A stretch of 64,000 bases of DNA from G963704535 sp963704535 (GTDB taxonomy: Bacteria > Chloroflexota > Chloroflexia > Chloroflexales > Roseiflexaceae). Made by a program: the position numbers and the translations under genes. Below, one piece after another: positions 9,253 through 16,866 of the stretch; positions within the stretch are counted from its first letter, which is position 1; each line of letters begins with the position of its first letter. The stretch covers positions 2,418,001 to 2,482,000 of the forward strand of contig OY969916.1 in the NCBI GenBank assembly GCA_963704535.1, read 5' to 3'. Under the pieces are notes generated by a model, which worked only from the letters and a program-made list of their open reading frames with translations, searched no databases and was not told the DNA's origin.

Positions 9253-9468
9253 TTGCGGCGTATTTCCGATGTCGATTGCACTCACGGCCGGCAAGCGGTG
9301 CGCTCCCTGGCGTTTGGACGCAGTGGGTCATGGGAGGTAGGTAGAGAGGCCTCTACCCTAGTTCTCAAAAGGCTTGAGTTTCCAGCGGGGCCATGTCTTT
9401 GTGAAACCCGAAATGAGAATATGTCGTCGCGGGTTGGTGGTCCGTATAGGAACTTGCAGAGGCTGAAA

Positions 9469-10908
9469 TCAGCGCAGCCCACTCACAAAAGCAACCTCGC
9501 CCATCTTTACCTGGGCTTGGAGGTTATCTTTGTGCAGATTTAAGTAGAACTCCTTATCATTATTGATGACCCGCTCGGAGAAAAGCATCCATGAAATGAT
9601 GTCGCGATACTTGTAGCCACTCGATGTTAGCTGATAGCGGCTAGCACCGACTCTCCTTAATAATCCTTCGGCAATTGAGGCCTCCAGAATATCCTCAAAC
9701 ATATATGCATACTTCTCGACGTTATAACGCTCCAATTCCTTCAGATCCAGATCGAACAAATGCAACACAAGCCGCTTACGAATCCGCTCCTCATCGGTAT
9801 AGTCGAATCCGGCGAGGATCAGATTCTCACCGTTCCGCACGGCCTTGATATAGTCCCAAACCTGCCGGACGTCTGGCTTATGACTCCCACCAATAATGTA
9901 ATCGATCGTGTTTGTATAAGACCGCGCGCCGGCCCCAATACCCAGGATTGGGACACCGCAGAATTGAAGAACCTTTTGGCGATACCCTCCGCGGCCCTGC
10001 ATTTTGTATCGAACATTCGACTCCTGCACGTATCCGGCTTCTAGAATAGTATCACGCGCAAAATCGTACCGATGATAAAATTGCGGGTCTCGCTGATAGA
10101 TATATCGACCAATCTTCGAGAACCAGGCATCGGGGCGAATAGTGAGAAAATACGTGCTGATGGTATCGGGTTCGAGCGCAACCAGCTCACGCACCGACTC
10201 CGCCCAGGTTTCATCCGTCTGGCCGGCGAAGCCCATGACGAGATCGGTGCTCAGGTTCGGGAGCTTATGATCTTTGATAATGCGGATAGCTTCGCGGATA
10301 ACCTGTGCATTCGCTCTTGACCGACCCGCTTCTTTGAGTTCCTGTTTCTTGAGCGATTGTATGCCAACATTCATGCGGGTCAGACCCAGCGACATCAAAT
10401 ACCCTACAACATTCGGCTCTTCTGAGTTGACAACCGAGTCGGGAGTGGCCTCAATTGCCACTTCGTCGACAATACTTCTCCAATTGGGGTAAATGTCTTC
10501 GATCTTCTTGAAGATCGCATCAAAGTTATGACGAGCTAAGAGAGAAGGCGTACCACCACCAATGTAGACCGTTCGCAGGTTTCTCTTTTCGATGATACCG
10601 CGCGATTCTTCTAGTTGCTTACAGAGCGCATCCGTATAGGCGTCGTATACCGATTGTTCCTCAGATATAACAGTATAAAGATTGCAGAACCCACATTTGT
10701 ACCGGCAAAATGGAACATGGATGTATATGTTCAGATCATTGTTAGGCGAGTTACGCTCATCCTCTTCCCATATTTTCTCAATCGTCCAGTCTGGATTTGG
10801 TGCCCGATATGCCGAGCGGGTCGGGTAGCAGTATACAAAGGGCGGAATGGCTCCTCCAGTTATCAAGTCCCGTAATTCTTGTCGGACAGTACTTCTCAAA
10901 CTGGACAT
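9469..10908 (-). CDS. HemW/HemN-like radical SAM protein (coproporphyrinogen oxidase-like)
   Basis: 479 residues, longer than HemW (about 380). The cluster motif is CRYKCGFC (C-x3-C-x2-C) in IHVPFCRYKCGFCNLY, followed by YIGGGTPS and the HemN-type LSTDLVMGFAGQT. A HemN C-terminal domain follows. HemN-like proteins include class C radical SAM methyltransferases of natural-product pathways, and the setting favours such a role over haem synthesis. AAGGAGG lies 7 nt before the ATG at 10908. Base composition is clearly less GC-rich than most of the window. It is the first gene of the minus-strand cluster. Confidence 0.78.
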   Translation of the reverse strand: MSSLRSTVRQELRDLITGGAIPPFVYCYPTRSAYRAPNPDWTIEKIWEEDERNSPNNDLNIYIHVPFCRYKCGFCNLYTVISEEQSVYDAYTDALCKQLEESRGIIEKRNLRTVYIGGGTPSLLARHNFDAIFKKIEDIYPNWRSIVDEVAIEATPDSVVNSEEPNVVGYLMSLGLTRMNVGIQSLKKQELKEAGRSRANAQVIREAIRIIKDHKLPNLSTDLVMGFAGQTDETWAESVRELVALEPDTISTYFLTIRPDAWFSKIGRYIYQRDPQFYHRYDFARDTILEAGYVQESNVRYKMQGRGGYRQKVLQFCGVPILGIGAGARSYTNTIDYIIGGSHKPDVRQVWDYIKAVRNGENLILAGFDYTDEERIRKRLVLHLFDLDLKELERYNVEKYAYMFEDILEASIAEGLLRRVGASRYQLTSSGYKYRDIISWMLFSERVINNDKEFYLNLHKDNLQAQVKMGEVAFVSGLR

Positions 10909-10953
10909 GGCAGACCTCCTTAACTGAATTTATCTCGTGCGCACTTGTCCATA

Positions 10954-11046
10954 TATAGCATTCCTATTTGAGTCGTAAACGTGGATGGGCTTTTCTGTGG
11001 GGGCTCCCCCCACACCCCCTTTTACAACTCATTTAGGAACGCTATA
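10954..11046. repeat. Palindromic MITE-like element, family B (best copy, 93 bp)
   Basis: The left end TATAGCATTCCTA and right end TAGGAACGCTATA form inverted repeats extending to about 26 bp with a few mismatches. The centre is a C/G-rich hairpin. A second copy with an intact left end lies at 30461; degenerate ones are near 6320 and 8150. It lies upstream of the radical SAM gene. The remaining 11047-11337 holds a short CGGCG hairpin and a TACAAT box at 11296 but no gene that I can support. Confidence 0.8.
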
Positions 11047-11337
11047 GAACGGCCATCGGCGGGCACGCCGATTCGAGGCCGAACTTAGGCTATCAATGCC
11101 TTTTAGATTGATTCTCAGGAGACAGCAATAACAGCCTGGACGATCCAGACCATTACTAAGCCAATGAGGGTAATGCAGCGATGGAGTATATGGAGGTATT
11201 TGTCTCTTCTCGGTCGCAGATTATACGATATTACTATTCGTATGTCAAGAGGCTTTTCTGGCGCGAGGGTCAAGCACGTTTGCTTAAATTCGCGGTACAA
11301 TACACCGCATTGATCGATTTAAGAAAGGAGCGTAATA

Positions 11338-12195
11338 ATGATCGCCACCCAGCCATTCGGGCGCACCGGCCACTCCAGCACGCGCACGATCTTTGGCGCC
11401 GCAGCCCTTGGTGGGGTTACGCAGGACGAGGCCGATCGGACGCTCGAACTGCTGCTCCAGCACGGCGTCAACCATATCGACACGGCCGCCAGCTATGGCG
11501 AATCGGAACTGCGGATCGGGCCATGGATGAGGGGGCACCGCCAGCATTTCTTCCTGGCCACCAAGACCGGCGAGCGCACCGCCCAGAAGGCGCGCGACCA
11601 GATCCACCGCTCGCTGGATCGGCTGCGAGTTGACCACGTCGACCTGATCCAGCTGCATAACCTGGTGGACCCGCAGGAGTGGGAGACGGCGCTGGGGCCG
11701 GGCGGGGCGCTTGAGGCGGCCGTCGAGGCCCGCGACCAGGGGCTAGTGCGCTTCATCGGCGTGACCGGCCACGGCGTCACCGTCGCCGCCCAGCACCGCC
11801 GCGCCCTGGAGCGGTTCGATTTCGACTCGGTGCTGCTGCCCTACAGCTACGTCATGATGCAGAACCCCCAGTACGCCGCCGACTTCGAGGCGCTGATGGA
11901 GTTGTGCCAAGCGCGCAATGTGGCGGTGCAGACGATCAAGGCGATCGTTCGCGCGCCTTGGGGCGACCGGCCGCACACCCGCGCGACCTGGTACGAGCCG
12001 CTGGAGAACCAAGCCGACATTGACCGGGCGGTCCACTGGGTGATCGGGCGGCCTGGTTTCTTTCTGAACACCGCCGGCGATATCCACGTGCTGCCCAAAG
12101 TGCTGGACGCCGCTGGCCGCTTCGAGGCGCGCCCGACCGATGCGGAGATGCGGGCGCAGAGCAAGCAACAAGAGATGGCGCCGCTGTTTGTATGA
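11338..12195 (+). CDS. Aldo/keto reductase family oxidoreductase
   Basis: 285 residues. AKR residues are present in order: Asp and Tyr in DTAASYG, Lys in LATKTGER and His in IQLHNL, which together form the catalytic tetrad of the NADPH-dependent TIM-barrel fold. AAAGGAG lies 7 nt before the ATG at 11338. The gene is transcribed away from the minus-strand cluster and is more GC-rich than it. It is followed 132 bp later by an aminotransferase gene on the same strand. Confidence 0.85.
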   Translation: MIATQPFGRTGHSSTRTIFGAAALGGVTQDEADRTLELLLQHGVNHIDTAASYGESELRIGPWMRGHRQHFFLATKTGERTAQKARDQIHRSLDRLRVDHVDLIQLHNLVDPQEWETALGPGGALEAAVEARDQGLVRFIGVTGHGVTVAAQHRRALERFDFDSVLLPYSYVMMQNPQYAADFEALMELCQARNVAVQTIKAIVRAPWGDRPHTRATWYEPLENQADIDRAVHWVIGRPGFFLNTAGDIHVLPKVLDAAGRFEARPTDAEMRAQSKQQEMAPLFV

Positions 12196-12327
12196 GGGAC
12201 TCGCTTAAAACCTCCCATAGCAGATCTGAAACGTGAAGCGTGAAACGTGAATACGCTCCAACATCACGTTTCACGTTTCACGTTTTACGGAGCGCAGAAG
12301 ACTAGAAGGGGAGCCAAGGGTCGTTTT

Positions 12328-13527
12328 ATGCAGCACACCAACTACCGTATCGACGATCTGTTCGCCGACCGGGCCAAGCAGGCGTCGCCGTCGCTCTACG
12401 GCCCGATGCAGGGCGGCCCTGAACAGATCAGCTTCGCCTTCGGCCTGGCCGACCCGGCGCTCTTCCCGCGCGACGAGCTGGTAGCGGCGACCGCTGCCGT
12501 GCTGGAGCAGGACGCCGACGGCGCACTCAACTACGGGCCGAGCTACGCCGGGCTGCGCCAGCAGATCACGGCGCGCATGCGCTCGCAGGGCATCGAGGCC
12601 GAGGACGACAACATCATGATCGCCTACGGCTCCAGCCAGCTCCTGGCGCTACTGCCGCAGGTCTTCGTCGACCACGGCGACGTGGTGCTGATTGAGGGGC
12701 CGAGCTTCCTCGGCGCGGTGCGCCACTTCGCCGATGCCAGCGCGCGCCTCATCACCGTGCCGACCGACGCCGAGGGTATGGACATCGATGCGCTGGAGGC
12801 AACGCTGCGTGACCTGCGCCGGCAGGGCGTGCGCCCCAAGTTCATCTACACCATCCCGACCTTTCACAACCCGACCGGCGCCACCATGCCGCTGGACCGG
12901 CGCCGCAAGCTAGTGGCGCTGGGCGCCGAGTATGGCGTGCTGATCGTCGAGGACGACGCCTATGGCGACCTGCGCTTCGAGGGCCAGCCGCTGCCCAGCC
13001 TGGCCGCGCTCGACGATAACAGCTGGGTGATGCGAATCTGCACGTTCTCGAAGACGCTGGCGCCGGGTGTGCGGATGGGTTGGGCCTACGCGCACCCGGA
13101 GATCATCAGGCGCATGGCGAAGTTCAAGGTCGAGGGATCGAGCGGCCCGTTCCTGACGCGGGTGATCGCCCGGTTCTGCGAGCACGGCCGCCTGGACGCC
13201 CACATCCAGCGGTTAGTCGCGCTCTACCGCCACAAGCGCGACGTGATGCTCGACGCGATTGGACGCGAGTTCCCCGCCGAGGTCGTCGCGCTGCGCCCCG
13301 AAGGCGGCTTCTACGTCTGGTGCAAGCTGCCCCCCGGCATGAGCGCCACCGCGCTACTACCACTGGCCGAGGCGCGCGGCGCCACCTTCCTGCCCGGCAC
13401 GCGCTGCTTCGCCGACGGCCAAGGCGACGACGCCATCCGGCTGGCGTTCAGCTACCAGCCAGCCGAGCGGATCGAGGAGGGGATCGCGCGGATTGGGGCG
13501 GCGATGCGGGCGATCCCCTTATCGTAG
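12328..13527 (+). CDS. PLP-dependent class I/II aminotransferase (2-aminoadipate/MocR-type)
   Basis: 399 residues from the ATG at 12328. Upstream in-frame sequence is GTGAAAC-type repeat DNA and unlikely to be translated. Family marks are LNYGPSYAG, PTFHNPTG, VEDDAYGDLRF and the PLP lysine in TFSKTLAPGVRMGW, with RLAFSY near the end. It resembles LysN/2-aminoadipate and broad-range aromatic aminotransferases. No GntR domain is attached. Confidence 0.85.
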   Translation: MQHTNYRIDDLFADRAKQASPSLYGPMQGGPEQISFAFGLADPALFPRDELVAATAAVLEQDADGALNYGPSYAGLRQQITARMRSQGIEAEDDNIMIAYGSSQLLALLPQVFVDHGDVVLIEGPSFLGAVRHFADASARLITVPTDAEGMDIDALEATLRDLRRQGVRPKFIYTIPTFHNPTGATMPLDRRRKLVALGAEYGVLIVEDDAYGDLRFEGQPLPSLAALDDNSWVMRICTFSKTLAPGVRMGWAYAHPEIIRRMAKFKVEGSSGPFLTRVIARFCEHGRLDAHIQRLVALYRHKRDVMLDAIGREFPAEVVALRPEGGFYVWCKLPPGMSATALLPLAEARGATFLPGTRCFADGQGDDAIRLAFSYQPAERIEEGIARIGAAMRAIPLS

Positions 13528-13554
13528 CGTCATGTGAACCACAGGAGAACATAA

Positions 13555-13606
13555 TCAGCCCCGGCCTACGAGCCTGATGGCATCCTCGTAGGCCGGGGCT
13601 GATGTT
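13555..13606. terminator. Bidirectional rho-independent terminator
   Basis: A perfect 18-bp inverted repeat (13555-13572 and 13585-13602, starting TCAGCCCCGG) with a 12-nt loop is followed by TGTTTT. It lies between two convergent genes, the aminotransferase ending at 13527 and the repeat protein ending at 13643, so it probably serves both. Confidence 0.85.
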
Positions 13607-13642
13607 TTAAGCGATCTGGATGGCGCTCCGCGCCACGGAGCA

Positions 13643-14260
13643 TTACGCCGATGGGCTTGTGCTTACATCCTCCAGCTCGGAGGGGTGGCGCTCCTGCTCG
13701 CGCGCGATCGTCTGCGCGTGCAGCATGGCCTCCAGCATCGCCGGGGTGAGCGCGCCCTGTGCAACCAGGATCTGCCCCAACAGCACGGTCTCGCCCTGCA
13801 GGCGGCGCTGCGCCTGCCGATCCAGCGCTGCGGCGAGCTGCGCCGCGCTGATGATCCCGCCCAGCACCAGCAACTCGCCCAAGGCGGTCGACGCCGCGCC
13901 CGATTCCATGCGCCGCCGATCCATTTGCTGGAGCATCAGGACGGTCACCAACTCCTGGCTGGTCAGAAAGCCCTGCGCGACCAGCAGATCCCCCAGGGCG
14001 ATCGGCGCGCCGCGCGCGATGTGCATGGCCTGCTCGGCCAGCGCCGATGTCAACTGGGCCTCGGCCAGTAGGCCCAGCGCCAGGAGGTACTCACCGAGCC
14101 GCACCGGCCCTTTGGGGCGCTCGACCCGGCGCAGCGAGGCAGGCAGCATTGGCGTGGGAAGCGGGTAGCTCCGCAGGGCATGCCGCAACATGCGCGGGAG
14201 GTCGGGTTCGGAGCGCGACGCATCGAGGCGTCGGGATGATCTTTGCGTTGTGCGAGGCAT
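13643..14260 (-). CDS. Stand-alone protein of four MshEN-type repeats (possible cyclic-di-GMP binder)
   Basis: 205 residues from the ATG at 14260 (AAAGGAG 6 nt upstream). After a basic, low-complexity N-terminus, four copies of the pattern LG-x2-L-x3-G-hydrophobic-x5-L-x3-L-x2-Q appear at about residues 55-77, 89-112, 127-149 and 161-183, each about 24 residues, spaced 34-38 apart. The first is the canonical RLGEYLLALGLL form. This is the half-motif of the MshE N-terminal domain, in which two tandem motifs bind one c-di-GMP. Four motifs would give two sites. No ATPase domain or other known effector is attached. Confidence 0.7.
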   Translation of the reverse strand: MPRTTQRSSRRLDASRSEPDLPRMLRHALRSYPLPTPMLPASLRRVERPKGPVRLGEYLLALGLLAEAQLTSALAEQAMHIARGAPIALGDLLVAQGFLTSQELVTVLMLQQMDRRRMESGAASTALGELLVLGGIISAAQLAAALDRQAQRRLQGETVLLGQILVAQGALTPAMLEAMLHAQTIAREQERHPSELEDVSTSPSA

Positions 14261-14381
14261 AGGTTCTCCTTTGCGACGATGTACTGCACGACTCTGCAAC
14301 GCTGTCCTTGCCTAATACACCGCTCCCGGCACACCAACGATGCGGCGTCTTCGTCGGCTGACCGGGCAAACATCCCCAAGT

Positions 14382-14432
14382 GAGACGTGAAACGTGATGT
14401 GTGAGGGCCTTTCACGTTTCACGTTTTATGTT
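14382..14432. repeat. GTGAAAC-type short repeats
   Basis: Both orientations of a heptamer-like unit (GTGAAAC and its complement GTTTCAC) recur here, giving a loose palindrome upstream of the MshEN-repeat gene and beyond the leuB stop. The same words appear at 12225-12290, 27025-27060, 38195-38240, 43303-43327, 49236-49290 and 56990-57085. Confidence 0.7.
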
Positions 14433-14471
14433 TCACGCGCGCTTTGGGATGAACAAGAAGTTCAAAGTCCA

Positions 14472-15617
14472 TTAGAGATTGGAGGTGGAGAGCCGCTCGA
14501 CGACCGCCTGCCCAACCTCGCCCGTGCCATAGGTTCGCTGGCCCGCCGCTGCGATATCGACCGTCACATAGCCGTCGTCGATCGTCCTGGCCACGGCGGC
14601 CTCCACGGAGCGCGCCTCATCCTCCAGCCCCAGCGAGTGGCGCAGCAGCATAGCGACGCTCAGGATCGTGGCCAGCGGATTGGCGATACCCTGCCCGGCG
14701 ATATCCGGTGCGGTGCCGTGGATTGGCTCATAAAGCCCAATCTGCGTGGGCCGTATGTCATCCGGTGCCCCTTCGGCGGTCGTCGGTCGTCCGTCGTCCG
14801 TCGTCATGCCGAGCGATGCCGACGGCAGCATGCCCATTGAGCCGGCCAGCATCGACGCCTCGTCGGTCAGGATATCGCCGAACATGTTCTCGGTCACGAT
14901 CACGTCGAAGTCGGCCGGGCGACGGATCAGGTGCATCGCGCAGGCGTCGACCAGTAGGTGATCGAGCTGCACGTCGGGGAACTCTTCCTGCATCACCCGC
15001 GTGGCCACTGTGCGCCACAGGCGCGAGGTCTCCATCACATTGGCCTTGTCGACCGAGGTGAGCTTCTTGCGCCGCCCGCGCGCCAGCACTGCGGCGGCGC
15101 GCACGATCCGCTCGATCTCGCCGGTGGTGTAGACGCAGGTATCGAACGCGCGCTCCTCGCCGCCCTCCGTCTGCTCGCGGCCCTTCGCGCCGAAGTAGAT
15201 CCCGCCGGTCAGCTCGCGCACCACCAGCAGGTCCACCCCCGCCAGGCGCTCCGGCCGCAGTGGCGAGACCGCGACCAGCTTGGGGTGCGGCACCACCGGG
15301 CGCAGATTGGCGAACAGCCCAAGCCCTTTGCGTAGGCCGAGCAGCCCGTGCTCGGGGCGCACCTTGGCATTTGGGTCATCCCACTTCGGCCCGCCGATCG
15401 CGCCCAGCAGCACGGCGTCGGACTCGCGGCAGCGCGCCAGTGTCTCGTCCGGCAGCGCGGTGCCCAGCGCGTCGATCGCGCAGCCGCCCAGCAGCGCCTC
15501 GCGCAGCTCAAACTGGTGGCCCCAGCGCTCCGCAACCGCCTGGAGCACCCGCACGCCCTCGGCGACGACCTCGGGGCCGATTCCGTCGCCGGGCAGCGTC
15601 GTGATCTTTGCCTGCAT
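14472..15617 (-). CDS. leuB: 3-isopropylmalate dehydrogenase
   Basis: 381 residues from the ATG at 15617; another ATG is one codon earlier and too close to the GAGGG site. Oxidatively decarboxylates 3-isopropylmalate in leucine synthesis. Motifs: LPGDGIGPEVV, ELTGGIYFG, VDKANVMETSRLWR, TENMFGDILTDEAS and YEPIHGTAPDIAGQGIANP. The protein is about 20-25 residues longer than usual because SASLG and GLYEPIHG are separated by an in-frame insertion rich in D, R, P and T encoded by short repeats. The gene is separated from the other leu/ilv genes by an ATPase and a dehydratase gene. Confidence 0.92.
   Translation of the reverse strand: MQAKITTLPGDGIGPEVVAEGVRVLQAVAERWGHQFELREALLGGCAIDALGTALPDETLARCRESDAVLLGAIGGPKWDDPNAKVRPEHGLLGLRKGLGLFANLRPVVPHPKLVAVSPLRPERLAGVDLLVVRELTGGIYFGAKGREQTEGGEERAFDTCVYTTGEIERIVRAAAVLARGRRKKLTSVDKANVMETSRLWRTVATRVMQEEFPDVQLDHLLVDACAMHLIRRPADFDVIVTENMFGDILTDEASMLAGSMGMLPSASLGMTTDDGRPTTAEGAPDDIRPTQIGLYEPIHGTAPDIAGQGIANPLATILSVAMLLRHSLGLEDEARSVEAAVARTIDDGYVTVDIAAAGQRTYGTGEVGQAVVERLSTSNL
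14745..14806. repeat. Short-repeat insertion inside leuB
   Basis: Tandem GGTCGTC/CCGTCGT words form an insertion of about 60 nt in the leuB reading frame, in the loop just before the conserved GLYEPIHG segment. Length keeps the frame. No counterpart is expected in ordinary LeuB, where SLG and GLYEP are only a few residues apart. Confidence 0.75.
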
Positions 15618-15690
15618 CATTCCCTCTCGTATACTGGAGATGAGAGATTGGAGATTGTACGAATTCTCCAATTTCTCATCTCTCATCTCT

Positions 15691-15796
15691 GAGAAACTGT
15701 TTGAAAAGGGCATAGTCATGCCAACGATCCGTGGTGGAAAGGGGATTCTTGAGGGGCGGCCCCCTCAAACTCGCCTTTTTCAGACAGCGGTAAGTA
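15691..15796. repeat. Palindromic interspersed element, family A
   Basis: The left end GAGAAACTGTTTGAAAAG and right end CTTTTTCAGACAG are inverted. A GGGGCGGCCCC centre lies near the right half. It lies in the divergent gap between leuB and the PLP dehydratase, just upstream of the dehydratase promoter. Confidence 0.75.
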
Positions 15797-15810
15797 TACA
15801 CCATTCTGGT

Positions 15811-15818
15811 GCTATAAT
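15811..15818 (+). promoter_or_regulatory. Extended -10 promoter of the dehydratase gene
   Basis: TGC-TATAAT is a perfect extended -10 element 60 bp before the ATG at 15879. No good -35 hexamer is found at 16-18 bp, which fits extended -10 usage. Confidence 0.55.
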
Positions 15819-15878
15819 TCCGCACGATGTCTCACGCCGTTGTGAGGCACATGGTTCTACTTCGAGAGGCTCAAAGCA

Positions 15879-16802
15879 ATGAAACCCACTCATGTGACCA
15901 CCCCACTCTGGGACTCACGACCACTCAGCATGGCACTTGGCACGCCGGTTCTGCTGAAAATGGAAGCTTTCCAGCCGGCCGGCTCGTTCAAATCGCGCGG
16001 AATGGGCGCAGCGTGCCGGGCCGCTTGCGAGGCGGGTGCGACAGGCGTGGTGTGCTCCTCGGGCGGCAACGCCGGGTATGCGGTCGCCTATGCCGGGCGC
16101 CAGCTTGGGCTCAAGGTCACGATCGTCGTTCCCGAAACCACCTCCGCGTGGGCGAAAGACTTGATCCGCAGCGAAGGCGCCGAGCTGCTGGTCCATGGCG
16201 CGGCGTGGGACGATGCACATGCCTATGCGTTGGAGCTGGTACGCCAGGGAGAACGTGTCTATATCCACCCATTTGACGACCCGGTCGTTTGGCAGGGACA
16301 TGCCAGTATGATTCACGAGATCGCCGAAGCTGGTATCAAACCCGGCGCGATCGTCGTCTCGGTTGGCGGGGGTGGCCTGCTGTGTGGCCTGGTAGAAGGG
16401 CTGCATGCGGTGGGGTGGACGGATATACCGATTCTGGCGGTCGAGACCGAAGGGGCCGCATCGTTTGCCGCATCGGTCCAGGCTGGGCGGTCGGTGACGC
16501 TTGACAGGATAACGTCGGTGGCTGTCACGCTTGGCGCGCGAACGGTCGCCCCGCAGGCGCTTGAGTGGGCCCGCCGGCACCCGATCGTCCCGTGGATCGT
16601 GAGTGACCGCGCCGCAGTTGACGCCTGTCTACACTTTGCCGACGACCACCGGGTGGTGGTCGAGCCGGCGTGCGGTGCCGCTTTGGCCGCCGTCTATGGC
16701 CGCGCCAGGCCGTTGGAGGGCCAGGAGCCTGTTGTAATCATCGTCTGCGGTGGCGCGGGGGTCAATCGGGAGCTGCTTGAGCATTGGGATCGCCAGCTCT
16801 AG
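15879..16802 (+). CDS. PLP-dependent serine/threonine dehydratase-like enzyme
   Basis: 307 residues, fold type II PLP enzyme. Visible: PLP lysine in PAGSFKSRG, the substrate loop SSGGNAGYA, and the glycine-rich phosphate loop VGGGGLLCG. The serine-type end CGGAGVN fits L-serine/L-threonine ammonia-lyases of the eukaryotic SDH type more than biosynthetic IlvA, since no regulatory ACT-like domain is present. GAGAGG precedes the ATG at 15879. It could make 2-oxobutyrate or pyruvate, which feeds the nearby BCAA genes. Confidence 0.82.
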   Translation: MKPTHVTTPLWDSRPLSMALGTPVLLKMEAFQPAGSFKSRGMGAACRAACEAGATGVVCSSGGNAGYAVAYAGRQLGLKVTIVVPETTSAWAKDLIRSEGAELLVHGAAWDDAHAYALELVRQGERVYIHPFDDPVVWQGHASMIHEIAEAGIKPGAIVVSVGGGGLLCGLVEGLHAVGWTDIPILAVETEGAASFAASVQAGRSVTLDRITSVAVTLGARTVAPQALEWARRHPIVPWIVSDRAAVDACLHFADDHRVVVEPACGAALAAVYGRARPLEGQEPVVIIVCGGAGVNRELLEHWDRQL

Positions 16803-16825
16803 ATAAGGTCAGTTGTCAGTGGAAA

Positions 16826-16866
16826 GAGGAGTTTGAGGGGCTGCCGTCTCAAACTCCCCTTTTTAG
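16826..16866. terminator. Bidirectional terminator built from a repeat core
   Basis: GGAGTTTGAGG and TCTCAAACTCC form a hairpin followed on the plus strand by CCCCTTTTTAG. It separates convergent genes ending at 16802 (+) and 16863 (-), and the TAA of the minus-strand gene lies within it. The sequence matches the centre of repeat family A. Confidence 0.7.

Noticed and set aside
11280..11301. Promoter TTGCTT-TACAAT before the aldo/keto reductase
   Set aside because: The spacer would be only 10 bp and no better -35 hexamer is present.
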